DNA of 64,000 bases, from NCBI GenBank assembly GCA_963665395.2, contig OY762251.1, positions 620,001-684,000 on the forward strand, read 5' to 3'. The position numbers were made by a program, and so were the translations under genes. Shown piece after piece: positions 15,322 to 23,749 of this stretch. The notes under the pieces were generated by a model that did not search any database, was not told the origin of the DNA, and worked only from the letters and a program-made list of their open reading frames with translations. Positions within the stretch are counted from its first letter, which is position 1. Each line of letters begins with the position of its first letter. Source of the DNA: Bin87 sp963665395. Its GTDB lineage: Bacteria > Chloroflexota > Dehalococcoidia > Lucifugimonadales > UBA3495.

Positions 15322-16383
15322 ATGGCCCACAGGGTTATCGAGACGCCGCTGACGTTCACGGATTTATTCTGTGGCATCGGCGGCTTTCACATCGCCGCTG
15401 CCAATCTGGGTATGCGGTGCGTCTTTGCCTGCGACATTGACGCCGAGGCGCAGCGGGCCTACCGGCAGAATTTCGGCGTGGAGCCGGCCGGCGACATTAC
15501 CGAGATTCCGCCTGACTCCGTTCCCGACCATGACGTCTTGCTGGCCGGTTTCCCTTGCCAACCGTTCAGCATCATCGGAGCCATGCGGGGTTTCGCTGAC
15601 CACCGCGGAACGCTGTTCTTCAACTTAGTGGAGATTATCGACGCCAAAAGGCCGGCGGCTTTCGTGCTGGAGAACGTGCGTCAGTTGTCGTCCCACGACC
15701 GCGGACGTACGATGCGAGCGATAATTGCCGAGCTGAACGAGCTGGGATACCGCGCCGATTGGAGCGTCCTCAACGCCCTGGATTTTGGCCTGCCTCAGAA
15801 AAGGGAGCGCACCATTATCGTGGGGTTCCGCGACCATTCCACACCGTTTGAATGGCCGGAGCGAATCGGTGAACCCTTGACCCTGGCGGAGGTTTTGGAG
15901 AACCGGGAAGATGTTCCAGCTAACTACTTCGCCAGCGACGAGATACGCCGCAAACGGCAGGCCAAGCACCAAAGCCCTTACGAACTGTCAATCTGGCACG
16001 AGAACAAGGGCGGCAACGTGTCCAGCCATCCGTTTTCCTGCGCCTTACGCGCCGGCGCGTCGTACAATTACCTGCTGGTCAACGGCGAAAGGCGGTTGAC
16101 GCCCCGGGAAATGCTACGGCTGCAAGGATTCCCGGAGTGGTTTGAGCTACCTGGAACGTACCAGCAAATCCGCAAACAGACCGGCAACGCCGTGCCCGTT
16201 CCGATGGTGCAGGCAGTTTTGGAGAAGGTGCAGGATGGCTTATCAGGGACCGAGATTGCGCGGCGGATGGAGCAGCCCGACGCCATATCCGTTGGGGCAG
16301 ATACCGGACCCTATTATTCAGTCAATCGCAAGCAATATCGTCTACTCGAGCGCGGTAGGCCGGAACGACTTGTCGGGCGATGA
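15322..16383 (+). CDS. DNA (cytosine-5-)-methyltransferase
   Basis: 353 residues with the ordered motifs of C5 methyltransferases. Motif I is FTDLFCGIGGF (about residues 13-23) and motif IV is GFPCQPFS with the catalytic Cys near residue 79. Motif VI is FVLENV, motif VIII is LPQKRERTIIVGF, motif IX is LTPREMLRLQGFPEWF, and motif X is KQTGNAVPVPMVQAV. The target-recognition region (about 215-260) is short. The C-terminal 50 residues beyond motif X overlap the next gene in another frame. It protects host DNA in the R-M system encoded by the following genes. Confidence 0.93.
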   Translation: MAHRVIETPLTFTDLFCGIGGFHIAAANLGMRCVFACDIDAEAQRAYRQNFGVEPAGDITEIPPDSVPDHDVLLAGFPCQPFSIIGAMRGFADHRGTLFFNLVEIIDAKRPAAFVLENVRQLSSHDRGRTMRAIIAELNELGYRADWSVLNALDFGLPQKRERTIIVGFRDHSTPFEWPERIGEPLTLAEVLENREDVPANYFASDEIRRKRQAKHQSPYELSIWHENKGGNVSSHPFSCALRAGASYNYLLVNGERRLTPREMLRLQGFPEWFELPGTYQQIRKQTGNAVPVPMVQAVLEKVQDGLSGTEIARRMEQPDAISVGADTGPYYSVNRKQYRLLERGRPERLVGR

Positions 16384-16966
16384 TTGGGGCGACATCTTTG
16401 CCGCAGCTGTCAACGGCGAACATTTTCGAAGCCCGCTCGGTATCGCCGATGTTGCGTTGGGTAATACTGCTTGGTCAGCTAAAACCGTAAGTTCGGGGAA
16501 CCCCGTTGCGACTGAAAGAGTTCGCCTGATTTCCGGTCGCAACGCTCCTGTCTTCTCTTTCGGCAATGACGACCCTTTTGCGGACATCCAAGAAACCGGC
16601 CGTCAAGTCCTGCAAATCTGGAACGCTCGTGTTGAGGAAGCAACACAGCAGTATCCCAATCTGCGGACGGTCGTGCTGATTCGGGATATGAACGGGTTCC
16701 GCTTCAAGGTTTTCGAGACGCAGACGGCGCAGTTTGACCCGGGTGACTACACGTGGAGTCTCAACGTCAGGAACAACTTGGAAGGGCATACCGTACAAGG
16801 TGGTATTCATACGTTCACGTGGCAACCGCACGGCGCTCAATTCACCATCATTCGCCCAGTAAGCGGCTCTGCACGTTCGTTTGAAGTCAGGAAGCCAGGA
16901 ACGCTAAATCCGCAACAAGTGCTTTCGAGCCTCGGCTATTCGCAGAATTGGGTAACGTTCCTATGA
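16235..16966 (+). CDS. putative type II restriction endonuclease
   Basis: ATG 16235 lies inside the methyltransferase gene with GGAGAAGG upstream; the overlap is 149 bp. 243 residues. A PD-(D/E)XK-like signature may be GIADVALGNTAWSAKTV (Asp, then Ser-x-Lys), after DDWGDIFAAAVNG. Later segments include LRTVVLIRDMNGFRFKVFET and IHTFTWQPHGAQFTII. I do not recognise a named enzyme family. The call rests on the overlap with a C5 methyltransferase and the possible active site. Confidence 0.65.
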   Translation: MAYQGPRLRGGWSSPTPYPLGQIPDPIIQSIASNIVYSSAVGRNDLSGDDWGDIFAAAVNGEHFRSPLGIADVALGNTAWSAKTVSSGNPVATERVRLISGRNAPVFSFGNDDPFADIQETGRQVLQIWNARVEEATQQYPNLRTVVLIRDMNGFRFKVFETQTAQFDPGDYTWSLNVRNNLEGHTVQGGIHTFTWQPHGAQFTIIRPVSGSARSFEVRKPGTLNPQQVLSSLGYSQNWVTFL

Positions 16967-17589
16967 TGCACAGAGAACCTCGCGAAGTAACGGAGCTTTA
17001 CAGCGGAGTTAGACAGGCGCTTGACACGGTATGCGACAACGGGATCCCAGTCGGCAATTGCAAGCATGGCGTTTATCTTTTCTACGACTATGACGGTGAA
17101 CCTATCTACGTCGGTCGAACTTCCGAAGGGCTGCGAATCCGCATACGTCGCCACCTGACGAATCAACGCACCGACGCCGTTGCGATGAGCATACTCGACC
17201 CCTTCGAGGTGGCCGAAATTGAAATGTGGCCCTTTTGGGACCTATCGGAAGGCGTCAGAGAAACCTTGGATAGGGCAGAGTTCACGGTCTATTGCCAAGC
17301 AATACAGCAGTCCCGGTTCGGAGCAGTGCTCAATGAGCGTGAAGTGGCGCCCAATGAAACCATTCCGTTGCCGCCGTCGGTTCGTGCGTCCATATTGAGC
17401 GACGAGCTTCGTCAACAACGGGAACATCCTGACATCCGACTCGCGCGCCGCGCCAGGACAATCGCAGACTTGGCGCGCAGAATCAGCGAGCGGCAAGTTA
17501 CGGTGGGAATACGTCGAACTCTGTTGGCGCAAGCCGAGCGTCTGGAGTGGTTGGCCCGCGCCAGATTGGAAGAAATCGAAAACGGATAG
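16963..17589 (+). CDS. GIY-YIG domain protein in the restriction-modification cluster
   Basis: The ATG at 16963 overlaps the previous stop as ATGA (a second ATG is at 16966). Residues about 30-65 contain the GIY-YIG core, GVYLFYDYDGEPIYVGRT, followed by LRIRIRRHL with the conserved Arg. The rest is helical and basic (RRARTIADLARRISERQ). GIY-YIG nucleases occur as type II restriction enzymes (for example Eco29kI) and as nicking partners. Whether this or the upstream gene is the main restriction enzyme cannot be settled from sequence alone. Confidence 0.75.
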   Translation: MMHREPREVTELYSGVRQALDTVCDNGIPVGNCKHGVYLFYDYDGEPIYVGRTSEGLRIRIRRHLTNQRTDAVAMSILDPFEVAEIEMWPFWDLSEGVRETLDRAEFTVYCQAIQQSRFGAVLNEREVAPNETIPLPPSVRASILSDELRQQREHPDIRLARRARTIADLARRISERQVTVGIRRTLLAQAERLEWLARARLEEIENG

Positions 17590-17623
17590 TCGTTTGGACC
17601 AAACTTGATAGGCAAGGCAAGCC

Positions 17624-18079
17624 ATGACCGACACCGTATCCCCCGAAGTCCGCAGCCGCATTATGGCGCGGGTGAAATCGAAGGGCATGAAGCCGGAGAT
17701 GCAGGTGCGACGGCTGTTGCACGGCCTCGGCTATCGGTATCGACTGCATCGGGCTGACCTGCCGGGCCGGCCCGATTTGGTTTTCCCGGCTCGGCGCAAG
17801 GTGGTATTCGTCAACGGCTGCTTCTGGCATCGCCACGATGATTGCCCTCGGGTTCGCATTCCCGCCACCAACCGGGATTACTGGCTGGCGAAACTGGAGC
17901 GCAACCACGCCCGCGACGCTCGGAACATTGCTTTGCTGTGGGAACAGGGCTGGGCGGCGCTGACGGTGTGGGAGTGCCAACTGCGCGATCTGCCCGCCGC
18001 TACTGAACGGATGATTGCCTTTTTGGGAATCCCCGGCGCCATCCGCCAGCAGTCCACCCACGCGGAGACATCCAAATGA
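17624..18079 (+). CDS. vsr: very short patch repair endonuclease Vsr
   Basis: 151 residues with the Vsr pattern: SPEVRSRIMARVKSKGMKPE, LPGRPDLVFPARRKVVFVNG (catalytic Asp in RPD), CFWHRHDDCP (zinc and catalytic His), then NRDYWLAKLERNHARDARN. Vsr nicks T:G mismatches that arise by deamination of 5-methylcytosine, so it normally travels with C5 methyltransferases such as the one at 15322. It overlaps the following Uma2 gene by 4 bp. Confidence 0.94.
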   Translation: MTDTVSPEVRSRIMARVKSKGMKPEMQVRRLLHGLGYRYRLHRADLPGRPDLVFPARRKVVFVNGCFWHRHDDCPRVRIPATNRDYWLAKLERNHARDARNIALLWEQGWAALTVWECQLRDLPAATERMIAFLGIPGAIRQQSTHAETSK

Positions 18080-18663
18080 CCACAACCACCACAACCCGCC
18101 ACCAAATCGCCCGCCGGATGTTCACCGTGGCTGAGTACCTGGCCATGGGCGAGGCCGGCATTCTGCATGAGGATGAACACGTTGAGCTGCTGGCCGGGGA
18201 GATCATTCAGATGGCGGCAATTGGGAACCGGCACCTCTTCTGCACCGACGCCCTCAATATGCTCTTTGCTCCGGCTTTGGTAGGACGGGCCATCGTGCGC
18301 GTGCGGGGTTCCATACAACTGGATGAGTATGGAATGCCGGAGCCGGACATCGTGCTGTTGCGGCCCCGGCCTGACTACCACGTTGCGACGGCGCAGCCGG
18401 AGGACGTGCTGCTGCTGATTGAAGTGGCCGACAGTTCGCTGGAGTACGACTATGGCCCGAAGTCGGAGTTCTATGCCGCCGCGGGCATCCCGGAATTCTG
18501 GATAGCCAATCTGCGCACCGGCGGAGTTGAGGCCCGTACCGACCCGGTGGGAACCGAGTACATCACCATCCGCACGATCCCCGTCGGTGGCGCCATTACC
18601 CCACAGGCGTTCCCCGACGTGACGCTGCCGCTGATCGAGTTCATGCCTCCCGCCAACGCCTAA
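18076..18663 (+). CDS. Uma2 family PD-(D/E)XK endonuclease-like protein
   Basis: 195 residues; start ATG 18076 overlaps the vsr stop (ATGA). Core: FTVAEYLAMGEAGILHEDEH, MPEPDIVLLRP, then VLLLIEVADSSLEYDYGPKS and GIPEFWIANL. The D, E-x-V/A and K positions of the Uma2 core are kept. Coupling to vsr means it is transcribed with the R-M block. Whether it takes part in defence is unknown. Confidence 0.85.
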   Translation: MTTTTTTRHQIARRMFTVAEYLAMGEAGILHEDEHVELLAGEIIQMAAIGNRHLFCTDALNMLFAPALVGRAIVRVRGSIQLDEYGMPEPDIVLLRPRPDYHVATAQPEDVLLLIEVADSSLEYDYGPKSEFYAAAGIPEFWIANLRTGGVEARTDPVGTEYITIRTIPVGGAITPQAFPDVTLPLIEFMPPANA

Positions 18664-18701
18664 CCTTGCGCCCCGTTCCAGTGGGACATTCCGACTGCCC
18701 G

Positions 18702-19067
18702 CTACAGCAAAAACGGCGGCGCTATTTCTCCATCCGGGCGCGGCTCGATGCGCTCGTTCACCAGGTCAACCTTGAACCCCAAATCCTGTAGCAGATTGTA
18801 GCCGACCAGGGGCGTCGCCGCCGGCACGACCCCGTTGACGAAGCCCCTGCCTTCCAGCATACCGATGCCGACGTAAATCGGCGTGTTGACCACTCTACCG
18901 TCGGCGGTCAGCAGGTCGGCGCTGGCGTTGGGCACGGTATCCAGCCCCAGGGCGTCGATGTCGGCCGGCGGGATGCCAACCCAGGTCGCGCCGGTATCCA
19001 CCAGAAAGTTGTACTCGCGGGTCTCGGTCTGGCCGGTGATGCTGCCTTTGGCGTAGGTGATGCCCAT
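18702..19067 (-). CDS. retropepsin-like aspartic protease family protein
   Basis: ATG at 19067 has GGGAG about 9 bp upstream; the longer frame lacks this. 121 residues with one aspartyl-protease motif, NFLVDTGATWVGIP, followed by a beta-rich body (LLTADGRVVNTPIYVGIGML) and a second flap-like element TPLVGYNLLQDLG. One D-T-G motif per chain implies a homodimeric active site as in retropepsins. It stands alone between convergent and divergent neighbours; substrate unknown. Confidence 0.8.
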   Translation of the reverse strand: MGITYAKGSITGQTETREYNFLVDTGATWVGIPPADIDALGLDTVPNASADLLTADGRVVNTPIYVGIGMLEGRGFVNGVVPAATPLVGYNLLQDLGFKVDLVNERIEPRPDGEIAPPFLL

Positions 19068-19197
19068 GGTGACTACTCCCGCTGTTTCGTTGAGGGTAGC
19101 ACATGACAACGGGCCTTTCAACTTGCGCCCCTGCCGCCGCCGGGCATACAATCCGCCCCATCAGCAAGTAACGTAGCGCAGCGGGCTTGGGGGCATC

Positions 19198-20523
19198 ATG
19201 GCGGCGAGCAATCCGGCGCGGCCGGGGATTTTTTACGGGTGGTTCGTGGTTGCCACCTGTATGTTTATCGCCTTTCTGACCATGGGGACGCGGAACGCCT
19301 TCGGGGCGTTCGTGGTGCCTATGGAGGCCGAATTCGAGTGGAACCGGACGGTGGTCTCCTGGGCGGCGGCGTTGGGCGCGTTGCTCAACGGCGTGACCCA
19401 GCCCTTCATGGGCTACTTCTTCGACCGGCTGGGCGTCCGTATCGTGGTGATGACCGGCATCGTCATCGTGGGCGCATCCACTTTGCTGATGGCCCTGACG
19501 GGCAGCATCTGGTATCTCATCGCCGTGTTCGGCGTGGTGGCGGCGGTGGGTCAGAGCGGCACGTCGCTGACCAACACCGGCGCGATGCTGAGCAAGTGGT
19601 TCCGCCGCCGGCGGGGGCTGGTCATCGGGCTGAACGCATCGGGAATGTCGCTGGGCGGCTTTTTGCTGGTGCCCTTCGCCGCCTTCCTGATTTCCCTGAT
19701 CGACTGGCGATTGTCCTGGATAGTCATGGGTCTGATGATCCTGTGCCTGGGCATCCCGCTGGCGTTCATTTTCCTGCACGACGACCCGGCGAGGAAAGGG
19801 TTGACGCCCGACGGGGATCCGCCGCAAGAGCCTGATGCGGCGGGATCTCCGGGCACGGCGACGGGTCCGCCACCGCAGCCCTTGTTCGCCAACCACTGGC
19901 GGCAGGCGTTCAAGTCCTTCCCCATCTGGCAGATGAGCTTCTCCTACTTCATCTGCGGCTCCACCACCTTCATGCTGTCGGTCCACTTCGTGCCCATGGC
20001 CATCGAGGAGGGTATCAGCCCTTGGCTGGCCGCCTGGATCTTCGGGTGGATGTCGCTCCTCAACGCCATCGGAGCCACCGGGGCGGGCTGGATTTCCGAC
20101 CGCATCGGGGGACGCAAGAACTGGCTGGCGCTGGTGTATTTCTGCCGGGGGACGGGTTACGTGATACTGGTGGCGTCGCTGGTGATACCGGGGATACCGG
20201 TGCTGGCCGGGCTGATTATCTTCTCCTTCGTGGCCGGGCTGTCGTGGATCGCCACCGCGCCGCTGACCACCTCGCTGACGGCGGAGGTGTACGGGCTGAA
20301 GTCGCTGGCGACCATATCCGGCGTGGCGTTCCTGTTCCACCAGCTGGGCGGGTTCACCAGCGTGCTCATGGCCGGCTACCTGCGGGAAATCACGGGTGAC
20401 TACGTGGTGGCCTTCTCCATCGCCGCGGTGATGCTCTACCCGGCGGCCATCAGCGCCTTCACCATCCGCGAGCGCAAGTACTCGGTGCGCTACCAGACGG
20501 CGCCGGCGGCAGGGGCCGCGTAG
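19198..20523 (+). CDS. MFS transporter, OFA-like
   Basis: 441 residues with 12 hydrophobic spans, beginning FYGWFVVATCMFIAFLTMG and FGAFVVPMEAEFEWNRTVVS. The loop 2-3 motif is GYFFDRLGVRIV, and KWFRRRRGLVIGLNASG lies before span 5. This pattern is that of the oxalate/formate-antiporter branch of the major facilitator superfamily, common for monocarboxylate transport. Two relatives are at 42874 and 61552. Substrate cannot be read from the sequence. Confidence 0.88.
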   Translation: MAASNPARPGIFYGWFVVATCMFIAFLTMGTRNAFGAFVVPMEAEFEWNRTVVSWAAALGALLNGVTQPFMGYFFDRLGVRIVVMTGIVIVGASTLLMALTGSIWYLIAVFGVVAAVGQSGTSLTNTGAMLSKWFRRRRGLVIGLNASGMSLGGFLLVPFAAFLISLIDWRLSWIVMGLMILCLGIPLAFIFLHDDPARKGLTPDGDPPQEPDAAGSPGTATGPPPQPLFANHWRQAFKSFPIWQMSFSYFICGSTTFMLSVHFVPMAIEEGISPWLAAWIFGWMSLLNAIGATGAGWISDRIGGRKNWLALVYFCRGTGYVILVASLVIPGIPVLAGLIIFSFVAGLSWIATAPLTTSLTAEVYGLKSLATISGVAFLFHQLGGFTSVLMAGYLREITGDYVVAFSIAAVMLYPAAISAFTIRERKYSVRYQTAPAAGAA

Positions 20524-20528
20524 GCCGC

Positions 20529-20556
20529 GTAGGGGCGAATAATTATTCGCCCCTAC
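20529..20556. repeat. 28-bp palindrome, core of the GTAGGGGCGAATAA repeat
   Basis: Perfect palindrome starting GTAGGGGCGAATAATT. It sits between the MFS stop and a Uma2 start and provides no clear terminator T-tract. Identical cores are at 32559-32586, 57733-57760 and 59547-59574, there inside GGTAGCGTT-family elements. A variant lies inside the prohead protease gene at 3202-3226. Confidence 0.85.
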
Positions 20557-20567
20557 TGGAGCAGACC

Positions 20568-21167
20568 ATGACTACCACCGCAAAACTGCGCACGGGGATG
20601 CGGATGTCCCTGGACGACTTTCTGGCCTTGGGCGAGACCGACGGCAAGTGGGAATTGGACGACGGAGTGCTTTACATCATGGCGTCAGGCAGCCCCGACC
20701 ACCAGTTTCTGATGCGCTGGCTTTGCCGTCCTATCGAAGATTACTTCCTTGAATTTGAGCGACCGCCGGCCCAACTGCTTCACGAAATGACCACCATTCT
20801 GTCCCGGGAACTGCAACGCGCTCCCGAACCGGACGTAGTTATCGTCCTCAACGAGCGTCGTGACATCATAGGGCGCAGCCGGGTTGAAGGCGCGCCCGAC
20901 ATCGTGGTAGAAATCCTGTCCACTGACCGCAACCGGGATTTGATTCGCAAGCGGCAAATCTACGCCGAGGCCGGCGTTTTGGAATATTGGCCCATCGACC
21001 CGCGCAACGACACGGTTACACGGCTGGAGTTACAAGATGGCGAATACGTGGAGCGGGCCGTGCTGGGCGTCGGCGACGTGCTGACTACGCCGCTGCTGCC
21101 GGGGCTGGCAATCCCGCTGGCCGATGTATTTCAACATCGGCTACGACCGCCGCGGGACGATGAGTAG
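20568..21167 (+). CDS. Uma2 family PD-(D/E)XK endonuclease-like protein (tandem copy 1)
   Basis: 199 residues. MRMSLDDFLALGETDGKWEL starts the domain; EPDVVIVLNERRDIIGR, GAPDIVVEILSTDRNRDLIR and EYWPIDPRNDTVTRLEL follow. This retains Asp, E-x-L and Lys of the family core. The gene 9 bp downstream is a close duplicate, and the first 30 residues are almost identical at the DNA level, indicating a recent tandem duplication. Confidence 0.88.
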   Translation: MTTTAKLRTGMRMSLDDFLALGETDGKWELDDGVLYIMASGSPDHQFLMRWLCRPIEDYFLEFERPPAQLLHEMTTILSRELQRAPEPDVVIVLNERRDIIGRSRVEGAPDIVVEILSTDRNRDLIRKRQIYAEAGVLEYWPIDPRNDTVTRLELQDGEYVERAVLGVGDVLTTPLLPGLAIPLADVFQHRLRPPRDDE

Positions 21168-21176
21168 AGGGCGGTT

Positions 21177-21773
21177 ATGACCACCACCGCAAAACTGCGC
21201 ACGGGGATGCGGATGTCCTTGGACGACTTTCTGGCCCTGGGCGAGACTGACGGCAAGTGGGAACTTGATGATGGAGTGCTTTATATCACGGCGTCAGGCA
21301 GCCCGGATCACCAGTTTTTGATGCTCCAATTCTGCCGTCATATCGACGACTACCTGGATGGTTTTGACCGGACGCCGGCACAGTTCTACCTCTCAATTAC
21401 AACCGTCTTATCACGGGAACTGCAACGTGCCTATGAGCCGGATCTAGTCATCATTCGCAACGAAAACCGGGAAATCGTGGGGCGCAAATGGGTTGAGGGA
21501 ACACCCGACATCATCGTGGAAATCTTGTGGAACGACCGCAATCGCGACCTGGTGTACAAGCGGCAGATCTACGCTGAAGCGGGCGTTTTGGAATACTGGC
21601 CCATTGACCCGCGCAACGACACGGTGACCCAACTGGAACTGCGCGACGGCGCATACGCGGAGCGGGCCGCGCTGGGCGTCGGCGATGTGCTGACTACGCC
21701 TTTGCTGCCGGGGTTGGCGATACCGCTGGCGGACGTATTCCAGCACCGCCGCCGGCCAGCGCGGGACGAGTAA
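21177..21773 (+). CDS. Uma2 family PD-(D/E)XK endonuclease-like protein (tandem copy 2)
   Basis: 198 residues, duplicate of the preceding gene. N- and C-termini are nearly identical. The middle (FCRHIDDYLDGFDRTPAQFY, VEILWNDRNRDLVYKRQIYA) has diverged more, which would fit selection for different partners or targets. It begins 9 bp after the first copy with GAGGGCGGTT upstream. Confidence 0.88.
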   Translation: MTTTAKLRTGMRMSLDDFLALGETDGKWELDDGVLYITASGSPDHQFLMLQFCRHIDDYLDGFDRTPAQFYLSITTVLSRELQRAYEPDLVIIRNENREIVGRKWVEGTPDIIVEILWNDRNRDLVYKRQIYAEAGVLEYWPIDPRNDTVTQLELRDGAYAERAALGVGDVLTTPLLPGLAIPLADVFQHRRRPARDE

Positions 21774-21853
21774 CGTAAGCTTCCGTTCTTCCCCAGCGCG
21801 GGAGAATGTGCCAGTTGACCGAACCCGCCGGGGCATGGGTTCGTGTTCCCTGC

Positions 21854-21859
21854 TATAAT
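21854..21859 (+). promoter_or_regulatory. candidate -10 box (TATAAT) before the coiled-coil membrane protein
   Basis: TGCTATAATC lies 42 bp upstream of ATG 21902, which has CGGAGGGTG as ribosome-binding site. The nearest TTGACC (21815-21820) is too far for a standard spacer, so only the -10 element is supported. Confidence 0.4.
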
Positions 21860-21901
21860 CGGGCCAATCCCGACGCGGCTGCGCTCGGAGGGTGAACGCT
21901 T

Positions 21902-22384
21902 ATGGCATTGGATACACTGGCAATGCAACGACGGCTCGTGAATGCCGGTCTTAGTGACCAACTGGCCGGCGCTATCACCAGAGAAATAGCCGACTCCATC
22001 GCCGACGAAATAGCTGCCAAACCGGATTTGTCGGACTTGCAAGAAGTTCGCAACGAATTGAAGGCGGAGATTGCGGAACTCCGCAACGAGATGTATGCCG
22101 TCCGTAACGAGTTGAAGGCGGAGATTGCAGAGCTCCGTGAAGAGGTGCGCGCCCTACGTGAGGAAGTGCACGCCATCCGCAACGAGCTGAAGGCGGAGAT
22201 TCTGGCAGTCCGTGCCGAGATTGCCCAGCTGGAAAGCAGGTTTGCTGAGATCGCGAACGAAATCGCTGGTCTCAGAAACACGATGGCCGACAGCAAGGTC
22301 ACCAACATAAGGTGGGCGACCGGCATCATTGGCACCATTGCCTTGGGCTTTGTCGGGGTGATAGTGGCATTAGTTCTGGTGTGA
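21902..22384 (+). CDS. coiled-coil protein with C-terminal membrane anchor (DUF1640-like)
   Basis: 160 residues. The N-terminal part (MQRRLVNAGLSDQLAGAITR) is followed by about 85 residues of heptads with repeated NELKAEIAELR units, then WATGIIGTIALGFVGVIVAL as a terminal transmembrane helix. The layout is that of DUF1640/CCDC90-type proteins, which in mitochondria act in the inner membrane. Bacterial members have no assigned role. The repeat units are visible in the DNA at 22050-22200. Confidence 0.65.
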   Translation: MALDTLAMQRRLVNAGLSDQLAGAITREIADSIADEIAAKPDLSDLQEVRNELKAEIAELRNEMYAVRNELKAEIAELREEVRALREEVHAIRNELKAEILAVRAEIAQLESRFAEIANEIAGLRNTMADSKVTNIRWATGIIGTIALGFVGVIVALVLV

Positions 22385-22401
22385 CGCCGGCGATAGCGTT
22401 G

Positions 22402-23643
22402 CTAAACTGCCCCCGGCGGCGCCAGCACCGGCGTACGCTCCCGCAGGTATCGCTCCGTTACGAAGGGGGAGCCGAAGCCATATTCCTCGGCGCACTGGCG
22501 CACTATTGCCAGCGTCTCGGCTCGGAGGGTTTGCGGCGCCGGTTCCGCGCCGCCATCGATGATGCTGCGGATGAGGCGGCCGGCCAGGTCCTGCTTGGTG
22601 TCGGGGTGGCCGCAGATGCCTTCGTAGGCCACGCCGCCGCAGGTGGGGCAGTACCACCACTCCAGCGTCAGCACCGACCGGATGCCGAGGTCGGGCAGTT
22701 CATCAAAAATCTCGTGGGCGGCGTAGCGGCCGTAGTAGTCTCCGACGCCGGCGTGGTCACGGCCAAACATATGGTGGGTGCAGCCCAGGTTCTTGCGGAC
22801 CAGCGCGTGGAACACGGCCTCCCGGGGGCCGGCGTAGCGCATATCCCAGAGCAGCGCGGTGGTGCGGTGAATGTCATCGCGGAAGAAGCCGTGGGTTCTC
22901 AGGTTGTCGTGGGCCAAGACGATGGCCTCGTCGATGTAGTCGCCTTCTTTTTTCTCGCCGATGACCGCGCTGACCAGTACGCCGTCGGCCCGGGCTTCCA
23001 GGAACGCGCCTTTCATCAGGTACTCGTGGCCGGAGTGGGGCACGTTGCGGGTCTGGTGGGCGACGGCGCGCTGCCAGCCGATTTCCGCCAGCTCTGAACG
23101 CAGCTGCGCCGGCGTGCGCCAGTAGCGGTCGAAGGGCGGGTTGATGACCGGCTCGCAGACCAAGGTGACGTCGCCGGCGACGAAACGGTCGGCGTAGCTC
23201 AGGGTGCGCTGCACGCCGGGATGGGCCGGGTCGGTGGTGGCGTACACCTGCCGGGCCAACTCGGTCAGGTCGGCGGCGAAAATCTCGGACACGTCCAGCG
23301 TCGCCAACGGGTTGCCCCGGTGGGTGAGCAGCACGGTGTCGCCGACGGCCACGCCGGCCTGTCTCAACTCGGCCTCGGCAACGTCCAGCACGATGGGAAT
23401 GGGCCAGACGTAGCTGCTGGTGAGCCGCATCGTTTCCGACACCGCCGCCACGTCGGCGCTGCCCATGAACCCGGTCAGCGGCGAGAAGAACCCGTAGGCG
23501 AGGTTCACGCACTCGTGGGCGATCTGCTCACGCACTGCGATGGTGGGCAACCGGGCCAAGGCATCGTAGTCGGGCCGGGGCTGTACCCGTTCCACCAGGA
23601 CGCCGCCGTGGGGGGAGAGGCTGTTGTCAACGTTCATAGTCAT
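22402..23643 (-). CDS. sat: sulfate adenylyltransferase (ATP sulfurylase)
   Basis: 413 residues. Motifs expected of ATP sulfurylase are present: HQTRNVPHSGHEYLMK (substrate-binding Q-x-R-N and H-x-x-H) and GRDHAGVGDYYG. A zinc-type cluster CPTCGGVAYEGICGH lies in the C-terminal region. It converts sulfate and ATP to adenylylsulfate and pyrophosphate, the first step of sulfate activation, and is reversible. No APS kinase, APS reductase or sulfate permease gene is nearby. The start region has no ribosome-binding site; TACAAT (23653-23658, minus strand) ends 9 bp before ATG 23643, so the message may be leaderless. Confidence 0.93.
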   Translation of the reverse strand: MTMNVDNSLSPHGGVLVERVQPRPDYDALARLPTIAVREQIAHECVNLAYGFFSPLTGFMGSADVAAVSETMRLTSSYVWPIPIVLDVAEAELRQAGVAVGDTVLLTHRGNPLATLDVSEIFAADLTELARQVYATTDPAHPGVQRTLSYADRFVAGDVTLVCEPVINPPFDRYWRTPAQLRSELAEIGWQRAVAHQTRNVPHSGHEYLMKGAFLEARADGVLVSAVIGEKKEGDYIDEAIVLAHDNLRTHGFFRDDIHRTTALLWDMRYAGPREAVFHALVRKNLGCTHHMFGRDHAGVGDYYGRYAAHEIFDELPDLGIRSVLTLEWWYCPTCGGVAYEGICGHPDTKQDLAGRLIRSIIDGGAEPAPQTLRAETLAIVRQCAEEYGFGSPFVTERYLRERTPVLAPPGAV

Positions 23644-23749
23644 AGCGTCGGCATTGTATCACCGGCGTCGGCAATCCGCCGGGCCGTTTCCGCCGTAATA
23701 GGGCACAAGCGATCGCGAATTTGTTGGAAGGAACGAGGGGAGAAACGTT

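Noticed and set aside
18895..20340. 481-residue minus-strand open frame opposite the MFS gene
   Set aside because: Composition is low-complexity His/Arg/Gln/Gly with no domain; it is the GC-rich antisense shadow of a clear 12-span transporter.
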